A stretch of DNA of 26,164 nt from a virus: IMG/VR virus record IMGVR_UViG_3300012012_001804, positions 18,767 through 44,930 of that record; one strand, 5' to 3'. The position numbers and the translations under genes are program-made. Below, one piece after another: positions 1 through 6,644 of the stretch (position 1 is the first letter of the stretch; every line of letters starts with the position of its first letter). Below the pieces are notes generated by a model that ran no database searches, was not told where the DNA came from, and saw nothing but the letters and a program-made list of their open reading frames with translations.

Positions 1-42
1 TCCTTAATGATTCCTTCCCTCTACCCGTCTATTCGTCAGCCA

Positions 43-46
43 TATC
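43..46 (-). other. Possible start of the next downstream gene (cut by window edge)
   Basis: An ATG at 43-41 follows the conserved promoter-like motif (47-58) by three bases, the spacing seen at other genes here. It reads Met-Ala-Asp-Glu and then an in-frame TAG, after which the frame stays open to the window edge. An alternative ATG at 51-49 gives only 15 codons. A gene probably begins near here, but its frame and product cannot be settled from 43 bases. Confidence 0.25.
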
Positions 47-58
47 TTCATAAATATT
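47..58 (-). promoter_or_regulatory. Late-promoter-like motif copy 1
   Basis: The coding strand reads AATATTTATGAA, a variant of the recurring AATATTTATAAC motif. It lies directly after the 60-85 hairpin and three bases before an ATG at 43. Confidence 0.5.
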
Positions 59-59
59 T

Positions 60-85
60 GAAGGCATCATTTTTTAGATGCCTTC
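60..85 (-). terminator. Hairpin at end of the tail-chaperone reading frame
   Basis: A perfect 9-bp stem (60-68 with 77-85) encloses an 8-nt loop. It overlaps the TGA stop at 67-69. The following coding-strand sequence is AT-rich but lacks a clean U-run, so this may be a weak terminator or an mRNA 3'-end hairpin. A promoter-like motif starts immediately beyond it. Confidence 0.55.
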
Positions 86-342
86 GTTACATATGTTGGT
101 ACTTTAACTTGTTTATTTTTTGCTGCTTCCTCTTTTGTACTACCTTGTGTCCAACTATCCTCGTTTTTATTGTCTTTAGGAGTGTAATATTCTTTTAATT
201 TGTTGAAAGTAAACTTTCTTAACCAAATAGGCATATTATAAACTGTATCATAATCATAACCTCCTTGGCCGTGAAAAAGTATTTCGTGAATTTGACCAAA
301 TAGGTAGATTCTAAATTCAGATGAATTATTTAAGGTCAGGCC
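67..342 (-). CDS. Frameshift-expressed C-terminal extension of the gp26-like protein (tail assembly chaperone, GT-type)
   Basis: This open frame of 91 codons overlaps the last codons of the gp26-like gene in the +1 frame and has no ATG, GTG or TTG near its 5' end. It looks protein-coding, with segments such as QIHEILFHGQGGYD and MPIWLRKFTFNKLKEYY, then a charged Lys-rich tail ending at TGA (67-69). A T7 run on the coding strand (349-343) sits where a +1 slip, or equally a -2 slip, would join the two frames into a protein of about 330 residues. Many tailed phages make a tail assembly chaperone pair by programmed frameshifting from genes next to the tail tube, and this position fits. The alternative is a separate small protein of 55 residues starting at the internal ATG at 234. 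A sequencing error in the T-run is also possible. Confidence 0.6.
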   Translation of the reverse strand, partial: GLTLNNSSEFRIYLFGQIHEILFHGQGGYDYDTVYNMPIWLRKFTFNKLKEYYTPKDNKNEDSWTQGSTKEEAAKNKQVKVPTYVTKASKK

Positions 343-1060
343 AAAAAAAGTTTAGATTAATAGGAATGTCGATGTCCTCCTCAACACCATCAACAGTTAC
401 TTTAGTACTTAAATCAACATCCGGAGAAACTGTCTTAATATAGTTTCTTAGATATCTTGAATCAGCGGCTAATAAATAATTGTCAACAAAATCTTTTATT
501 GCATTCTTATCTGAGTTTCCATCAATTGAAACTAATTGATTTTTTAAGCGAGTAGTAACATCTGTTGAAGATTCTTTATTTATTTTTTTAAGGCCTTCAA
601 TTTCTTGTTTTATTTTTTCTTCATCTTTTTCGGTCAATAATTTGAATTCTACTTCGGTGTTTGAGGTAGGAAGAATACATTTGAAGGTTCCTTTTGGGGT
701 AATTAAAGATTCATCAAAAAATTTATTTTCTAATTTTGATAAATCAACATTGTATTCTTTACCACCATAAGAAAAAGAATAATCTTTACCATAACCTAAG
801 ATACGAGATGCTATCAAAATAGCATTTTTATCTCCTGTTACTAAATCCTTAACATCAAATTTTCCTAATGTTAAAGATTCAACTAATTTATCTAAAACAA
901 TACCTTTTGAGATATAGTTTTGGTTTGATAAAATGTCTTCTTCTTTTGCGGTCATGTATTTCATTTCAACTTTACCGCTTCTTAAATAATGATCACTTGG
1001 ATAGACTAGACCTTTTGAAGGCAACTCCACAACTTCTGTTGGAAACTTAAATTCGCTCAT
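326..1060 (-). CDS. 26: gp26-like baseplate hub / tail assembly protein
   Basis: A 244-residue protein starting MSEFKFPTEVVELPSKG. The N-terminal pattern (hydrophobic-Pro-Ser-Lys-Gly-Leu-Val-Tyr-Pro, then a KVEMKYMTAKEEDIL segment at about residues 30-45) is what I recall for the T4 gp26 baseplate-protein family and related tail assembly chaperones. T4 gp26 is about 208 residues, so this one is somewhat longer. It lies directly downstream of the tail tube gene, from which a terminator separates it, and it has its own promoter-like motif at 1072-1083, 11 nt before the ATG. Its 3' end overlaps a start-less +1 frame at a T7 run, suggesting it is the short (G-like) product of a frameshift pair. 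The family call is by motif and position; the exact role is inferred. Confidence 0.7.
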   Translation of the reverse strand: MSEFKFPTEVVELPSKGLVYPSDHYLRSGKVEMKYMTAKEEDILSNQNYISKGIVLDKLVESLTLGKFDVKDLVTGDKNAILIASRILGYGKDYSFSYGGKEYNVDLSKLENKFFDESLITPKGTFKCILPTSNTEVEFKLLTEKDEEKIKQEIEGLKKINKESSTDVTTRLKNQLVSIDGNSDKNAIKDFVDNYLLAADSRYLRNYIKTVSPDVDLSTKVTVDGVEEDIDIPINLNFFWPDLK

Positions 1061-1071
1061 AAACTTATTTT

Positions 1072-1083
1072 GTTATAAATATT
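1072..1083 (-). promoter_or_regulatory. Late-promoter-like motif copy 2
   Basis: An exact AATATTTATAAC on the coding strand, 11 nt before the ATG of the gp26-like gene and just after the gp19 terminator. The terminator-then-motif arrangement supports a promoter role. Confidence 0.6.
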
Positions 1084-1086
1084 ATA

Positions 1087-1118
1087 GAAAAAAAGAAGCT
1101 CGCAAAAAATGCGAGCTC
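1087..1118 (-). terminator. Rho-independent terminator after tail tube gp19
   Basis: A 7-bp GC-rich stem (1098-1104 with 1110-1116) with a 5-nt loop is followed on the coding strand by a T-rich run (1097-1087). It lies in the 80-bp gap between the gp19 stop and the gp26-like start. Confidence 0.8.
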
Positions 1119-1140
1119 TTTTATGATTTTCTTTTTTAGA

Positions 1141-1629
1141 TTAGAAGTTCAATACACAGTAATCTGGTTGAACTGTCATAGTAATGTTTACAGCAGTATC
1201 AACAGTATCCCAGTTGTAATCACCAAAGTTAGCTTCTGTAATTAAAGCACCTTTGATAATCCATTCTGATACGATATCACCCACAGGACCTAATACATCA
1301 AAAGTTAAATCTTTCTTGTAGAAATCCGAGTAACCATCTCTACCAGTTACTGATTCGTGATGTAAACGTACCCATTCCATTACTGCTTGAGCGCCTGAAG
1401 GAGTAATAGGGTCAAACAATGTGAATTGGATAGTACCCCATGTTGTTTTACCTTTAACAAAGCGTTGTACGTTTATATGGTTTAAAGGAACAGTACCTTG
1501 GGATAATGTGACTGCACCAACACCTTTGATTTCATACGCTGGTATACCGTCTATATACATGATAAAGCGGTTTGCCTGTTTTGGTTCAAAGGCTGTGAAA
1601 AATATTTCGTTTGGATTTAATACTGCCAT
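1141..1629 (-). CDS. 19: Tail tube protein gp19
   Basis: A 162-residue protein, essentially the length of T4 gp19 (163). It forms the hexameric rings of the inner tail tube. It starts MAVLNPNEIFFTAFEPKQANRF and continues with a YIDGIPAYEIKGVG segment and a beta-rich C-terminal half (TFDVLGPVGDIVSEWIIKGA), the pattern of the T4 tube and VgrG-related fold. It lies immediately downstream of the sheath gene, the canonical 18-19 order. A promoter-like motif lies 21 nt upstream of the ATG and a terminator follows the stop, so it may be made as a separate abundant transcript, which suits a high-copy virion protein. Confidence 0.92.
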   Translation of the reverse strand: MAVLNPNEIFFTAFEPKQANRFIMYIDGIPAYEIKGVGAVTLSQGTVPLNHINVQRFVKGKTTWGTIQFTLFDPITPSGAQAVMEWVRLHHESVTGRDGYSDFYKKDLTFDVLGPVGDIVSEWIIKGALITEANFGDYNWDTVDTAVNITMTVQPDYCVLNF

Positions 1630-1650
1630 TTTATTTATCTATTTTATTTT

Positions 1651-1662
1651 GTTATAAATATT
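1651..1662 (-). promoter_or_regulatory. Late-promoter-like motif copy 3
   Basis: An exact AATATTTATAAC on the coding strand, 21 nt upstream of the gp19 ATG, in the short gap after the gp18 stop codon. Confidence 0.6.
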
Positions 1663-1676
1663 CTATCTTTAAAAAA

Positions 1677-3425
1677 TTATTCAAAAGAAACTCCAGTTGG
1701 TAAAATGTTGAAGTTTAAGTAAATGAATTCAGCTGTTTTGGTTGGTTGTAAGTAAATAGCACCTACTAACTGATTTCTATCAATTACATCAGGAGTGTTA
1801 TTTGAATCATCCATTACTACTCTGAAGGCATATAAACCTTGTCTCTGTTGAACTGATTCCAAATATGGATTAACTTGGTTTAAGAAGCTAGTACGAGTAG
1901 CTATTGTGTTTTGTTCAAACACCAAGTTTTGAGCAACTTGAGAGATATAAGATTTAAGAGCAATTAACAATCTTCTTACATTCACACGATCAAGTGCAGA
2001 TGCTTTAGTTTGTAATGTTTTCTGACCATATACTACAACTCCGTTTCCAGGGAATGTTGCAATTGGGTTAACTTTATTTTGGTATAAAGTATCGCGGTTA
2101 GCTTGAGATAATTTCTTTTCAGCTCTTACTACTGTGCTTAATCCACCTCTGTTAATACCAGCAGGAGCAAACCAAGGTTCTGAAACTGAATCGTTAAATG
2201 CATACACACCACCAATCATTGTTGAGGCAGGTACCCATACTAATTGAGCAGAATCAGGATCAATTACTTGAACCCAAGGCCAGTAAGCAGCAGCATATGA
2301 AGTATTTTTAGCATTTGCTTGAGTAGTTACTGATGAAATACTTGAGCTAAAAGGTACTAAATCGCTTATGTAGATATTATCACCTCTATTTTCAGTGTTT
2401 GAAATGATTGAAGTTACTTGAGAAGAACCAAGTGGAGCTTCAGAAGCAAACAAACCAGGAGTCATTAATGCATTGAATCTATAATCATCTTGGTTTGCTA
2501 ATAAAGCAATCATGTTGTCATAGCTTGAACTTAAAACACCCTGAATGTTTGTTACACCAGAAACTATATTGCTATAGAATTTAGCATTATTTCCAAATAA
2601 ATTACCAGTAGCTCCTACAAAAGAACCACTTGCATTTCTAGGAATAGAACCAGTTAAATTAGATTTAGCTATACCATTGTTATCAAAATAGAAAGGAGTG
2701 GCTGTTGGTACACTAGATACATAAACGTATCTTGAGGCATTAGGATAAGTACCTAAAACTTCAATTTGGTTATCGGCTGCATTGTATTGTCTGTATTGAT
2801 CACCAATTACTCTTGCTACGTAGTTAGGAGCTGTAGGATCCATTGATAAGTTGGTCCATGTTTCTAATACTGTAGGAGTAAGAGTAGTATCACTACCTTG
2901 TCTAATTAATAATGAGAAAGTACCTGATGCTGTATCAGCATTAGCAATTTGCCATCTGATGTTATCTGCTGAACCTGAAGCTAAAGCACCTGCTGAATCT
3001 AAGGAACTTGAACTGTTCATAATAGTTCCTTGAGAAATGGTGTTTAATACTAAAGATTGAGAAGTATTAAAGTTAAGAATAGATACTCCACCACCATTAG
3101 GACCAGTTACAGAAGCGGTTGCTGTAGTAGCTGAAGTGAATGAACCACTTACTACTCTTGCTACCAATAATGTTTCACCACCGTTTGCAAAATAATTGTA
3201 AGCGGCAATAGAAGTGAAATAAGTATAAACTTGGCTGCTACTTAAAAAAGTAGTACCAAATTTATTCTGATAATCACTGTAAGAGGTAACAATTGTAGGA
3301 ACTTCTACAGGACCTTTAACTGTAGGACCAATGATAGCGGCACCAACGGTAACTGGTTGTTGGGATACAAATGACTGGTCGTTTTCTAATGCTAGTACGC
3401 CAGGTGATATTAATGTTTCTGCCAT
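1677..3425 (-). CDS. 18: Contractile tail sheath protein gp18
   Basis: A 582-residue protein (T4 gp18 is 659). It begins MAETLISPGVLALENDQSF; the Ser-Pro-Gly-Val motif close to the N-terminus is typical of contractile sheath proteins and contributes to inter-subunit strand exchange. Next come an AAIIGPTVKGPVEVP segment, a long Ser/Thr/Gly-rich variable domain (about residues 110-330), and a conserved C-terminal part containing AYWPWVQVIDPDSAQ and VNVRRLLIALKSYI. The C-terminal region is the most conserved part of sheath proteins and forms the inner sheath contact layer. The tail tube gene follows directly. A promoter-like motif lies 28 nt before the ATG. Confidence 0.93.
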   Translation of the reverse strand: MAETLISPGVLALENDQSFVSQQPVTVGAAIIGPTVKGPVEVPTIVTSYSDYQNKFGTTFLSSSQVYTYFTSIAAYNYFANGGETLLVARVVSGSFTSATTATASVTGPNGGGVSILNFNTSQSLVLNTISQGTIMNSSSSLDSAGALASGSADNIRWQIANADTASGTFSLLIRQGSDTTLTPTVLETWTNLSMDPTAPNYVARVIGDQYRQYNAADNQIEVLGTYPNASRYVYVSSVPTATPFYFDNNGIAKSNLTGSIPRNASGSFVGATGNLFGNNAKFYSNIVSGVTNIQGVLSSSYDNMIALLANQDDYRFNALMTPGLFASEAPLGSSQVTSIISNTENRGDNIYISDLVPFSSSISSVTTQANAKNTSYAAAYWPWVQVIDPDSAQLVWVPASTMIGGVYAFNDSVSEPWFAPAGINRGGLSTVVRAEKKLSQANRDTLYQNKVNPIATFPGNGVVVYGQKTLQTKASALDRVNVRRLLIALKSYISQVAQNLVFEQNTIATRTSFLNQVNPYLESVQQRQGLYAFRVVMDDSNNTPDVIDRNQLVGAIYLQPTKTAEFIYLNFNILPTGVSFE

Positions 3426-3453
3426 GTTCTTTAAATTATAATTGTTTTATTCT

Positions 3454-3465
3454 ATGATAAATATG
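3454..3465 (-). promoter_or_regulatory. Late-promoter-like motif copy 4 (variant)
   Basis: The coding strand reads CATATTTATCAT. The core ATATTTAT is kept but the flank differs from the consensus. It lies 28 nt before the gp18 ATG, the longest spacing of the set. Confidence 0.45.
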
Positions 3466-3482
3466 GCAGGGAATCTCAAAAA

Positions 3483-3734
3483 TTAGTCTACAGAAGTGAT
3501 TTCTCCTGTTTCTATATTTACTGAGATTTTTCCATATTTGTTTTGCATCATTGTACCTAATTGTGCTTCTTCTGCTTTTAAAGCCGAAAGACTTTCAACT
3601 AGGGTTTCTTTTACCAATTCTAGCTCTTGAATTTGGAGTTCAATGTATCCAAAATCGGCCATAATTTGATCTCTTTTTGCGCGTAAGTTTGTTAATTCTT
3701 GTAACTCTTCTTGTGTTAAAACTTGTTTTTCCAT
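3483..3734 (-). CDS. Small coiled-coil protein, function unknown
   Basis: An 83-residue protein. Residues 5-65 are strongly alpha-helical and rich in Gln, Glu, Leu and Lys with heptad-like hydrophobic spacing (TQEELQELTNLRAKRDQI, then ELQIQELELVKETLVESL), so a coiled coil is likely. The tail is KYGKISVNIETGEI. From memory, similar small proteins with a Gln-Glu-Glu-Leu start and a KYG...TGE end are common near structural genes of T4-like phages, but I know of no assigned function. It starts two bases after the stop of the preceding fibre-like gene, so the pair are probably co-transcribed. Confidence 0.75.
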   Translation of the reverse strand: MEKQVLTQEELQELTNLRAKRDQIMADFGYIELQIQELELVKETLVESLSALKAEEAQLGTMMQNKYGKISVNIETGEITSVD

Positions 3735-3736
3735 GT

Positions 3737-4435
3737 TTATGTATAAATTATATGATAATAAAAATCTGTGTTTGCGTTTTGGGATATAAAAGTTAGAGAA
3801 GGTCCTGCTAATCCAGCTACTGTAACTAAATCATTTGCTGCACTTCCTGTTACTCCTATTGTTACAAAGCAATTTTGTCCTAAAGTTTTTCCTGCTAAAG
3901 CAGGTAATGCAACTATTGCTGTTGGAGTAGGTGAAGCATCTGTTTTTGTTGCTCCTGCTATAAAATTTAAATTAGCTGTAACAGGTGTACTTCCACTTGG
4001 TACTGCTGTACCAACTAAATTAGTGGCTGAATTAGCAGATACTACGTAACTTGCTGTTGTTGCTAATGAAGCTGTTCCTACTAAATTTGTAACATACAAT
4101 GTATTGTTTGAAGGTTGATATTTTAAATCATCGTTATCAAATCTAAAAGTAGCATTGTTTGAAGAAGTACTATTAAATAATGCTATAGCTAATGGGGAAG
4201 TTGCTACAGAAGAAGTAATATAGGCACTATCAGCAAAAGTAGCATCTATTGCTCTTGAAGATGATACTGCATTTGAAATACTACCTGTTATAATAGAACC
4301 TGTGGTATTTAATGAACCGGAGATTGTTAAATCATAAGCATAAGCACCTGTTAAGGCATCAATACTTTGGGTAACGTGCCATGCCTCAATGGTTTGGGTT
4401 GTTGCTATACCTGTTTTCGAGAGATTTAAAGCCAT
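3737..4435 (-). CDS. Fibre-like virion protein with ASY repeats
   Basis: A 232-residue protein of low-complexity Ser/Thr/Ala/Gly composition. It has ITGSLNTTGSIITGS and GTASLATTASYVVSANSA repeats like those in the large fibre-like protein at 9411-11489. The C-terminal part (about residues 150-232, with TANLNFIAGATK and ALPALAGKTLGQNCFVTIGVTG) looks like a beta-structured head domain. This is probably a tail-fibre or virion-surface component, judged by composition and neighbours; no catalytic motif is visible. A promoter-like motif ends five bases before the ATG, leaving no room for a Shine-Dalgarno site. Confidence 0.7.
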   Translation of the reverse strand: MALNLSKTGIATTQTIEAWHVTQSIDALTGAYAYDLTISGSLNTTGSIITGSISNAVSSSRAIDATFADSAYITSSVATSPLAIALFNSTSSNNATFRFDNDDLKYQPSNNTLYVTNLVGTASLATTASYVVSANSATNLVGTAVPSGSTPVTANLNFIAGATKTDASPTPTAIVALPALAGKTLGQNCFVTIGVTGSAANDLVTVAGLAGPSLTFISQNANTDFYYHIIYT

Positions 4436-4440
4436 GTTTT

Positions 4441-4452
4441 GTTATAAATATT
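4441..4452 (-). promoter_or_regulatory. Late-promoter-like motif copy 5
   Basis: An exact AATATTTATAAC on the coding strand, only five bases before the ATG of the 3737-4435 gene. A transcript starting here would be leaderless or nearly so. Confidence 0.55.
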
Positions 4453-4462
4453 ATTAAATTAA

Positions 4463-4898
4463 TTAAGATACACTGATTAAAATACCGTTGTCAAAAGTTA
4501 AGGTTTGAAATCCAGGAGGATTTCCAGCAATAGGAACAGGACCTGTATATCCAACAGGTTTTAAATCTGTTCCAGCACTTGCACAACCCTATTGGACTTA
4601 AATTTGTTCCTACACTTGCACTTCCTGATGGCATCTCAAGGTAATACCCATTAGTTGATCCACCTTGTTCAAATATTCTAAGTCTATTTTGATAAACATC
4701 TATAGTTACACCATTAGGTATAGTTGTATTAGTAGCAGGAGTACTAAGAAAAATTTCTCCTCCTTCATCTCCAGCTTGATACATTGATTTTAGGTTGGTT
4801 CGTGCTACAACGTCTCCTGTTGCTGTTACCGAACCGGTTATTGTGGTTGTACCACTTTCAACAATGAGACCATTTCTTATTATAAATTCGTTTGGCAT
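4463..4898 (-). pseudogene. Fibre-like protein gene interrupted by a frameshift
   Basis: The intact frame (4491-4898) gives 135 residues starting MPNEFIIRNGLIVESGTTT, a typical fibre N-terminus with ITGSVTATGDV repeats. After residue 105 it degenerates into an implausible Cys/Trp-rich tail. Moving +1 near 4583-4590 restores a credible tail, ASAGTDLKPVGYTGPVPIAG..., ending ILISVS at a TAA at 4463-4465. The breakpoint lies between two imperfect copies of a roughly 32-bp repeat 37 bp apart, a spacing that is not a multiple of three. A repeat-associated indel, an assembly error or deliberate recoding could explain it. The start has a GAAAGGT Shine-Dalgarno-like site five bases upstream and a promoter-like motif 25 nt upstream. 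Confidence 0.65.
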
Positions 4899-4903
4899 AA
4901 GTT

Positions 4904-4910
4904 ACCTTTC
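4904..4910 (-). promoter_or_regulatory. Shine-Dalgarno-like site for the 4463-4898 gene
   Basis: GAAAGGT on the coding strand, five bases before the ATG at 4898. It supports this start; the promoter-like motif lies about 14 nt further upstream. Confidence 0.5.
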
Positions 4911-4923
4911 ACTTTCCAGGTTT

Positions 4924-4935
4924 GTTATAAATATT
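4924..4935 (-). promoter_or_regulatory. Late-promoter-like motif copy 6
   Basis: An exact AATATTTATAAC on the coding strand, 25 nt before the ATG at 4898, between that gene and the stop of the LamG gene at 4937. Confidence 0.6.
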
Positions 4936-4936
4936 A

Positions 4937-5653
4937 TTAGATTCCAAAACGTGCTCGAGTGGCTTGGAAGTTTTGGTTGATTTCTGTTGAGGAGAGGGTT
5001 CGGTTATATAATATATAATTATACCATGAACCTTTATATGTATTCCTAATATTATAACTTGTTCCCGTGTAAGTTATAGAACCTGGGTTGTTATTTCCTG
5101 ATAATCCAGCACTTAAGGTTCCATTAACGTATAAAGATAGTACTCCATTAGTAGCAACAAAACTAATAATATAGATATTATTTCCATTTGTTATTACTGA
5201 ATTTTGGGCTGAATAAAGATAAGTGTTATCAGCTCCTATTGAGATAAATACTGTGTTAGCAACATTAATAGCTGGTCGATTATCTAATCCTAAATAAAAT
5301 CCATTTCTCCCACTATAACTAAATTGAAAATCACTTATTGTACTAAAATTTCCTGAAGTTATAGTGTTAGGTTTTATTGTTATTTGTAATGTAAAATTAT
5401 TAGTTATTAAAGCACTAGTAGAAGAACCTAAAAGAGTATCATCAGCACCATCAAACACAATTGAACCTCCATTTGCAGAATTGTAAGTTGGTCCATTGGT
5501 TAAAGTACCGTTATTACCAAATCCTGAAATATCTTTCCAGGTTGTTCCAGCAGTTGGTGAATAAAAAGAGTTAGGTGAACCAGCATCTAAATACAATACC
5601 AGTCCATCTTTAACTATTGCAGGACCATCCCAACCACCACTTACTGTACTCAT
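4937..5653 (-). CDS. LamG-domain (concanavalin A-like) virion adhesin, copy A
   Basis: A 238-residue, single-domain protein. The N-terminal signature GLVLYLDAGSPNSF, the WKDISGFGNNGTLTNGP segment and GSIVFDGADD, plus the C-terminal ILYNRTLSSTEINQNF...RFGI, mark it as a member of the laminin-G/concanavalin A-like jelly-roll family (LamG_3 type). Such domains usually bind glycans or other cell-surface ligands. There is no signal peptide or transmembrane segment, as expected for a phage virion protein. This is the most divergent of the six paralogues: its ends are recognisable but carry many substitutions (ends RFGI rather than RFGL). An AGGAG site lies six bases before the ATG. The adhesin role is inferred. 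Confidence 0.8.
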   Translation of the reverse strand: MSTVSGGWDGPAIVKDGLVLYLDAGSPNSFYSPTAGTTWKDISGFGNNGTLTNGPTYNSANGGSIVFDGADDTLLGSSTSALITNNFTLQITIKPNTITSGNFSTISDFQFSYSGRNGFYLGLDNRPAINVANTVFISIGADNTYLYSAQNSVITNGNNIYIISFVATNGVLSLYVNGTLSAGLSGNNNPGSITYTGTSYNIRNTYKGSWYNYILYNRTLSSTEINQNFQATRARFGI

Positions 5654-5654
5654 A

Positions 5655-5945
5655 TTAAACTCCTAAAGGAAATGGGTTTGGATCTGTCCACTCAGGGGTA
5701 GATAAAATTTGTAAAATTTCTTCATAGGTGTAAGGACCTTCCTTTGTAGTTAAAGCCTCTACTGATGAAGGAATAATAGGTCCATCCCATTTTACAAATG
5801 TTTTTAATCCGTCAACAGATTTTCTTACTGTGTCGATTGATGTTTCTAAAACTTGAGTAAAGTCTATTTGATCTAATTCGGTAACGGAGAAAATCATAAA
5901 TTCTCTGTTGTCGTACTCTTGTAATTCTAATGTTGTTTCTTCCAT
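5655..5945 (-). CDS. Hypothetical acidic protein embedded in the LamG array
   Basis: A 96-residue acidic protein (MEETTLELQEYDNREFMIFSV) that I do not recognise. It has no LamG, repeat or membrane features. The middle (about residues 25-50) is predicted helical, and the C-terminus is Pro-rich (TPEWTDPNPFPLG). It sits between LamG copies A and B. A promoter-like motif ends six bases before its ATG, and its stop is one base from the next ATG, so it should be co-transcribed with copy A. A chaperone or attachment factor for the LamG proteins is possible but speculative. Confidence 0.65.
   Translation of the reverse strand: MEETTLELQEYDNREFMIFSVTELDQIDFTQVLETSIDTVRKSVDGLKTFVKWDGPIIPSSVEALTTKEGPYTYEEILQILSTPEWTDPNPFPLGV
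5660..5664 (-). promoter_or_regulatory. Shine-Dalgarno site for LamG copy A
   Basis: AGGAG on the coding strand, six bases before the ATG at 5653, inside the last codons of the upstream gene. Clear SD sites are uncommon in this window and appear mostly where genes abut and no promoter-like motif intervenes. Confidence 0.6.
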
Positions 5946-5951
5946 TGTTTT

Positions 5952-5963
5952 ATTATAAATATT
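5952..5963 (-). promoter_or_regulatory. Late-promoter-like motif copy 7
   Basis: The coding strand reads AATATTTATAAT, six bases before the ATG at 5945. It fills the entire gap after the TAA stop of the upstream LamG gene. Confidence 0.55.
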
Positions 5964-6641
5964 TTAAAGTCCAAATCTGGATTTTTGAGCATTGTAGTTT
6001 TGGAGGATTTCTGTGGAGGAGAGGGCGCGGTTGTAGATTTGTACGTTTGCTATATTACCATTAAAAACACTACTACCACCTGCTGAACCTATATAATTAA
6101 CATTAGTACTGTTATTTACCCAGTTTCCTGTACTTCCTAAATTCCATGTAAGAGTTTGGTTTATACTATCTACATAGATTTTATAATCATTAGTTTTCAT
6201 AACAACAACAGCATAGTGCCATAAACCATCTCCAAAACTTGTTGTTGTTAAGGGTTGATTAGTTCCATCATAACCTCCTAAAACATTATTAGCTCCACTT
6301 CCTACATATCCCATACTAAAATTTCTAAAATTTGAAGTTGAAGCATTAATAAGTCTTCTATTATCGTTGTTAGCCGATGTTTTGAACCACAAAGCATAAG
6401 TTGTATCTCCACTGGTTGATACTGTTAAATCAACACGATCATCCACCCCATCAAAAACAATACTTCCTCCATTCCCACTATTAAACGTAGGACCATTGGT
6501 TAATGTTCCATTGTTTCTATTTCCACTAATATCATTCCAAGCTGTTCCTGTACCGGGATAAGAATCTTTTTTGGCTGCATCCAAATCTAGGACTAAACCA
6601 TTTGTTACTATTCCACCGTAATATGCTATTCTGCCTGCCAT
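5964..6641 (-). CDS. LamG-domain virion adhesin, copy B
   Basis: A 225-residue LamG/concanavalin A-like protein with the shared N-terminal block GLVLDLDAAKKDSYPGTG, then NDISGNRNNGTLTNGP and GSIVFDGVDDRV, and the C-terminal block VQIYNRALSSTEILQNYNAQ ending RFGL. The centre (about residues 70-195) is unrelated to most siblings and probably carries the ligand-binding face. Its 3'-terminal DNA is close to that of copy E (8050-8736), so B and E form one end-type while C and D form another. It starts three bases after the stop of copy C. An adhesin or receptor-binding role is inferred from the fold and location. Confidence 0.82.
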   Translation of the reverse strand: MAGRIAYYGGIVTNGLVLDLDAAKKDSYPGTGTAWNDISGNRNNGTLTNGPTFNSGNGGSIVFDGVDDRVDLTVSTSGDTTYALWFKTSANNDNRRLINASTSNFRNFSMGYVGSGANNVLGGYDGTNQPLTTTSFGDGLWHYAVVVMKTNDYKIYVDSINQTLTWNLGSTGNWVNNSTNVNYIGSAGGSSVFNGNIANVQIYNRALSSTEILQNYNAQKSRFGL

Positions 6642-6644
6642 TGT

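Noticed and set aside
7-198. Plus-strand Phe/Cys-rich open frame of 63 codons
   Set aside because: It is antisense to the frameshift extension and hairpin at 60-342; its hydrophobic composition results from A-rich codons on the opposite strand.
1072-1083. Rightward (plus-strand) T4-type late promoters at each TATAAATA
   Set aside because: All supported genes are on the minus strand, and rightward transcripts would be antisense to every neighbour. The fixed position upstream of minus-strand ATGs favours function on the coding strand instead.
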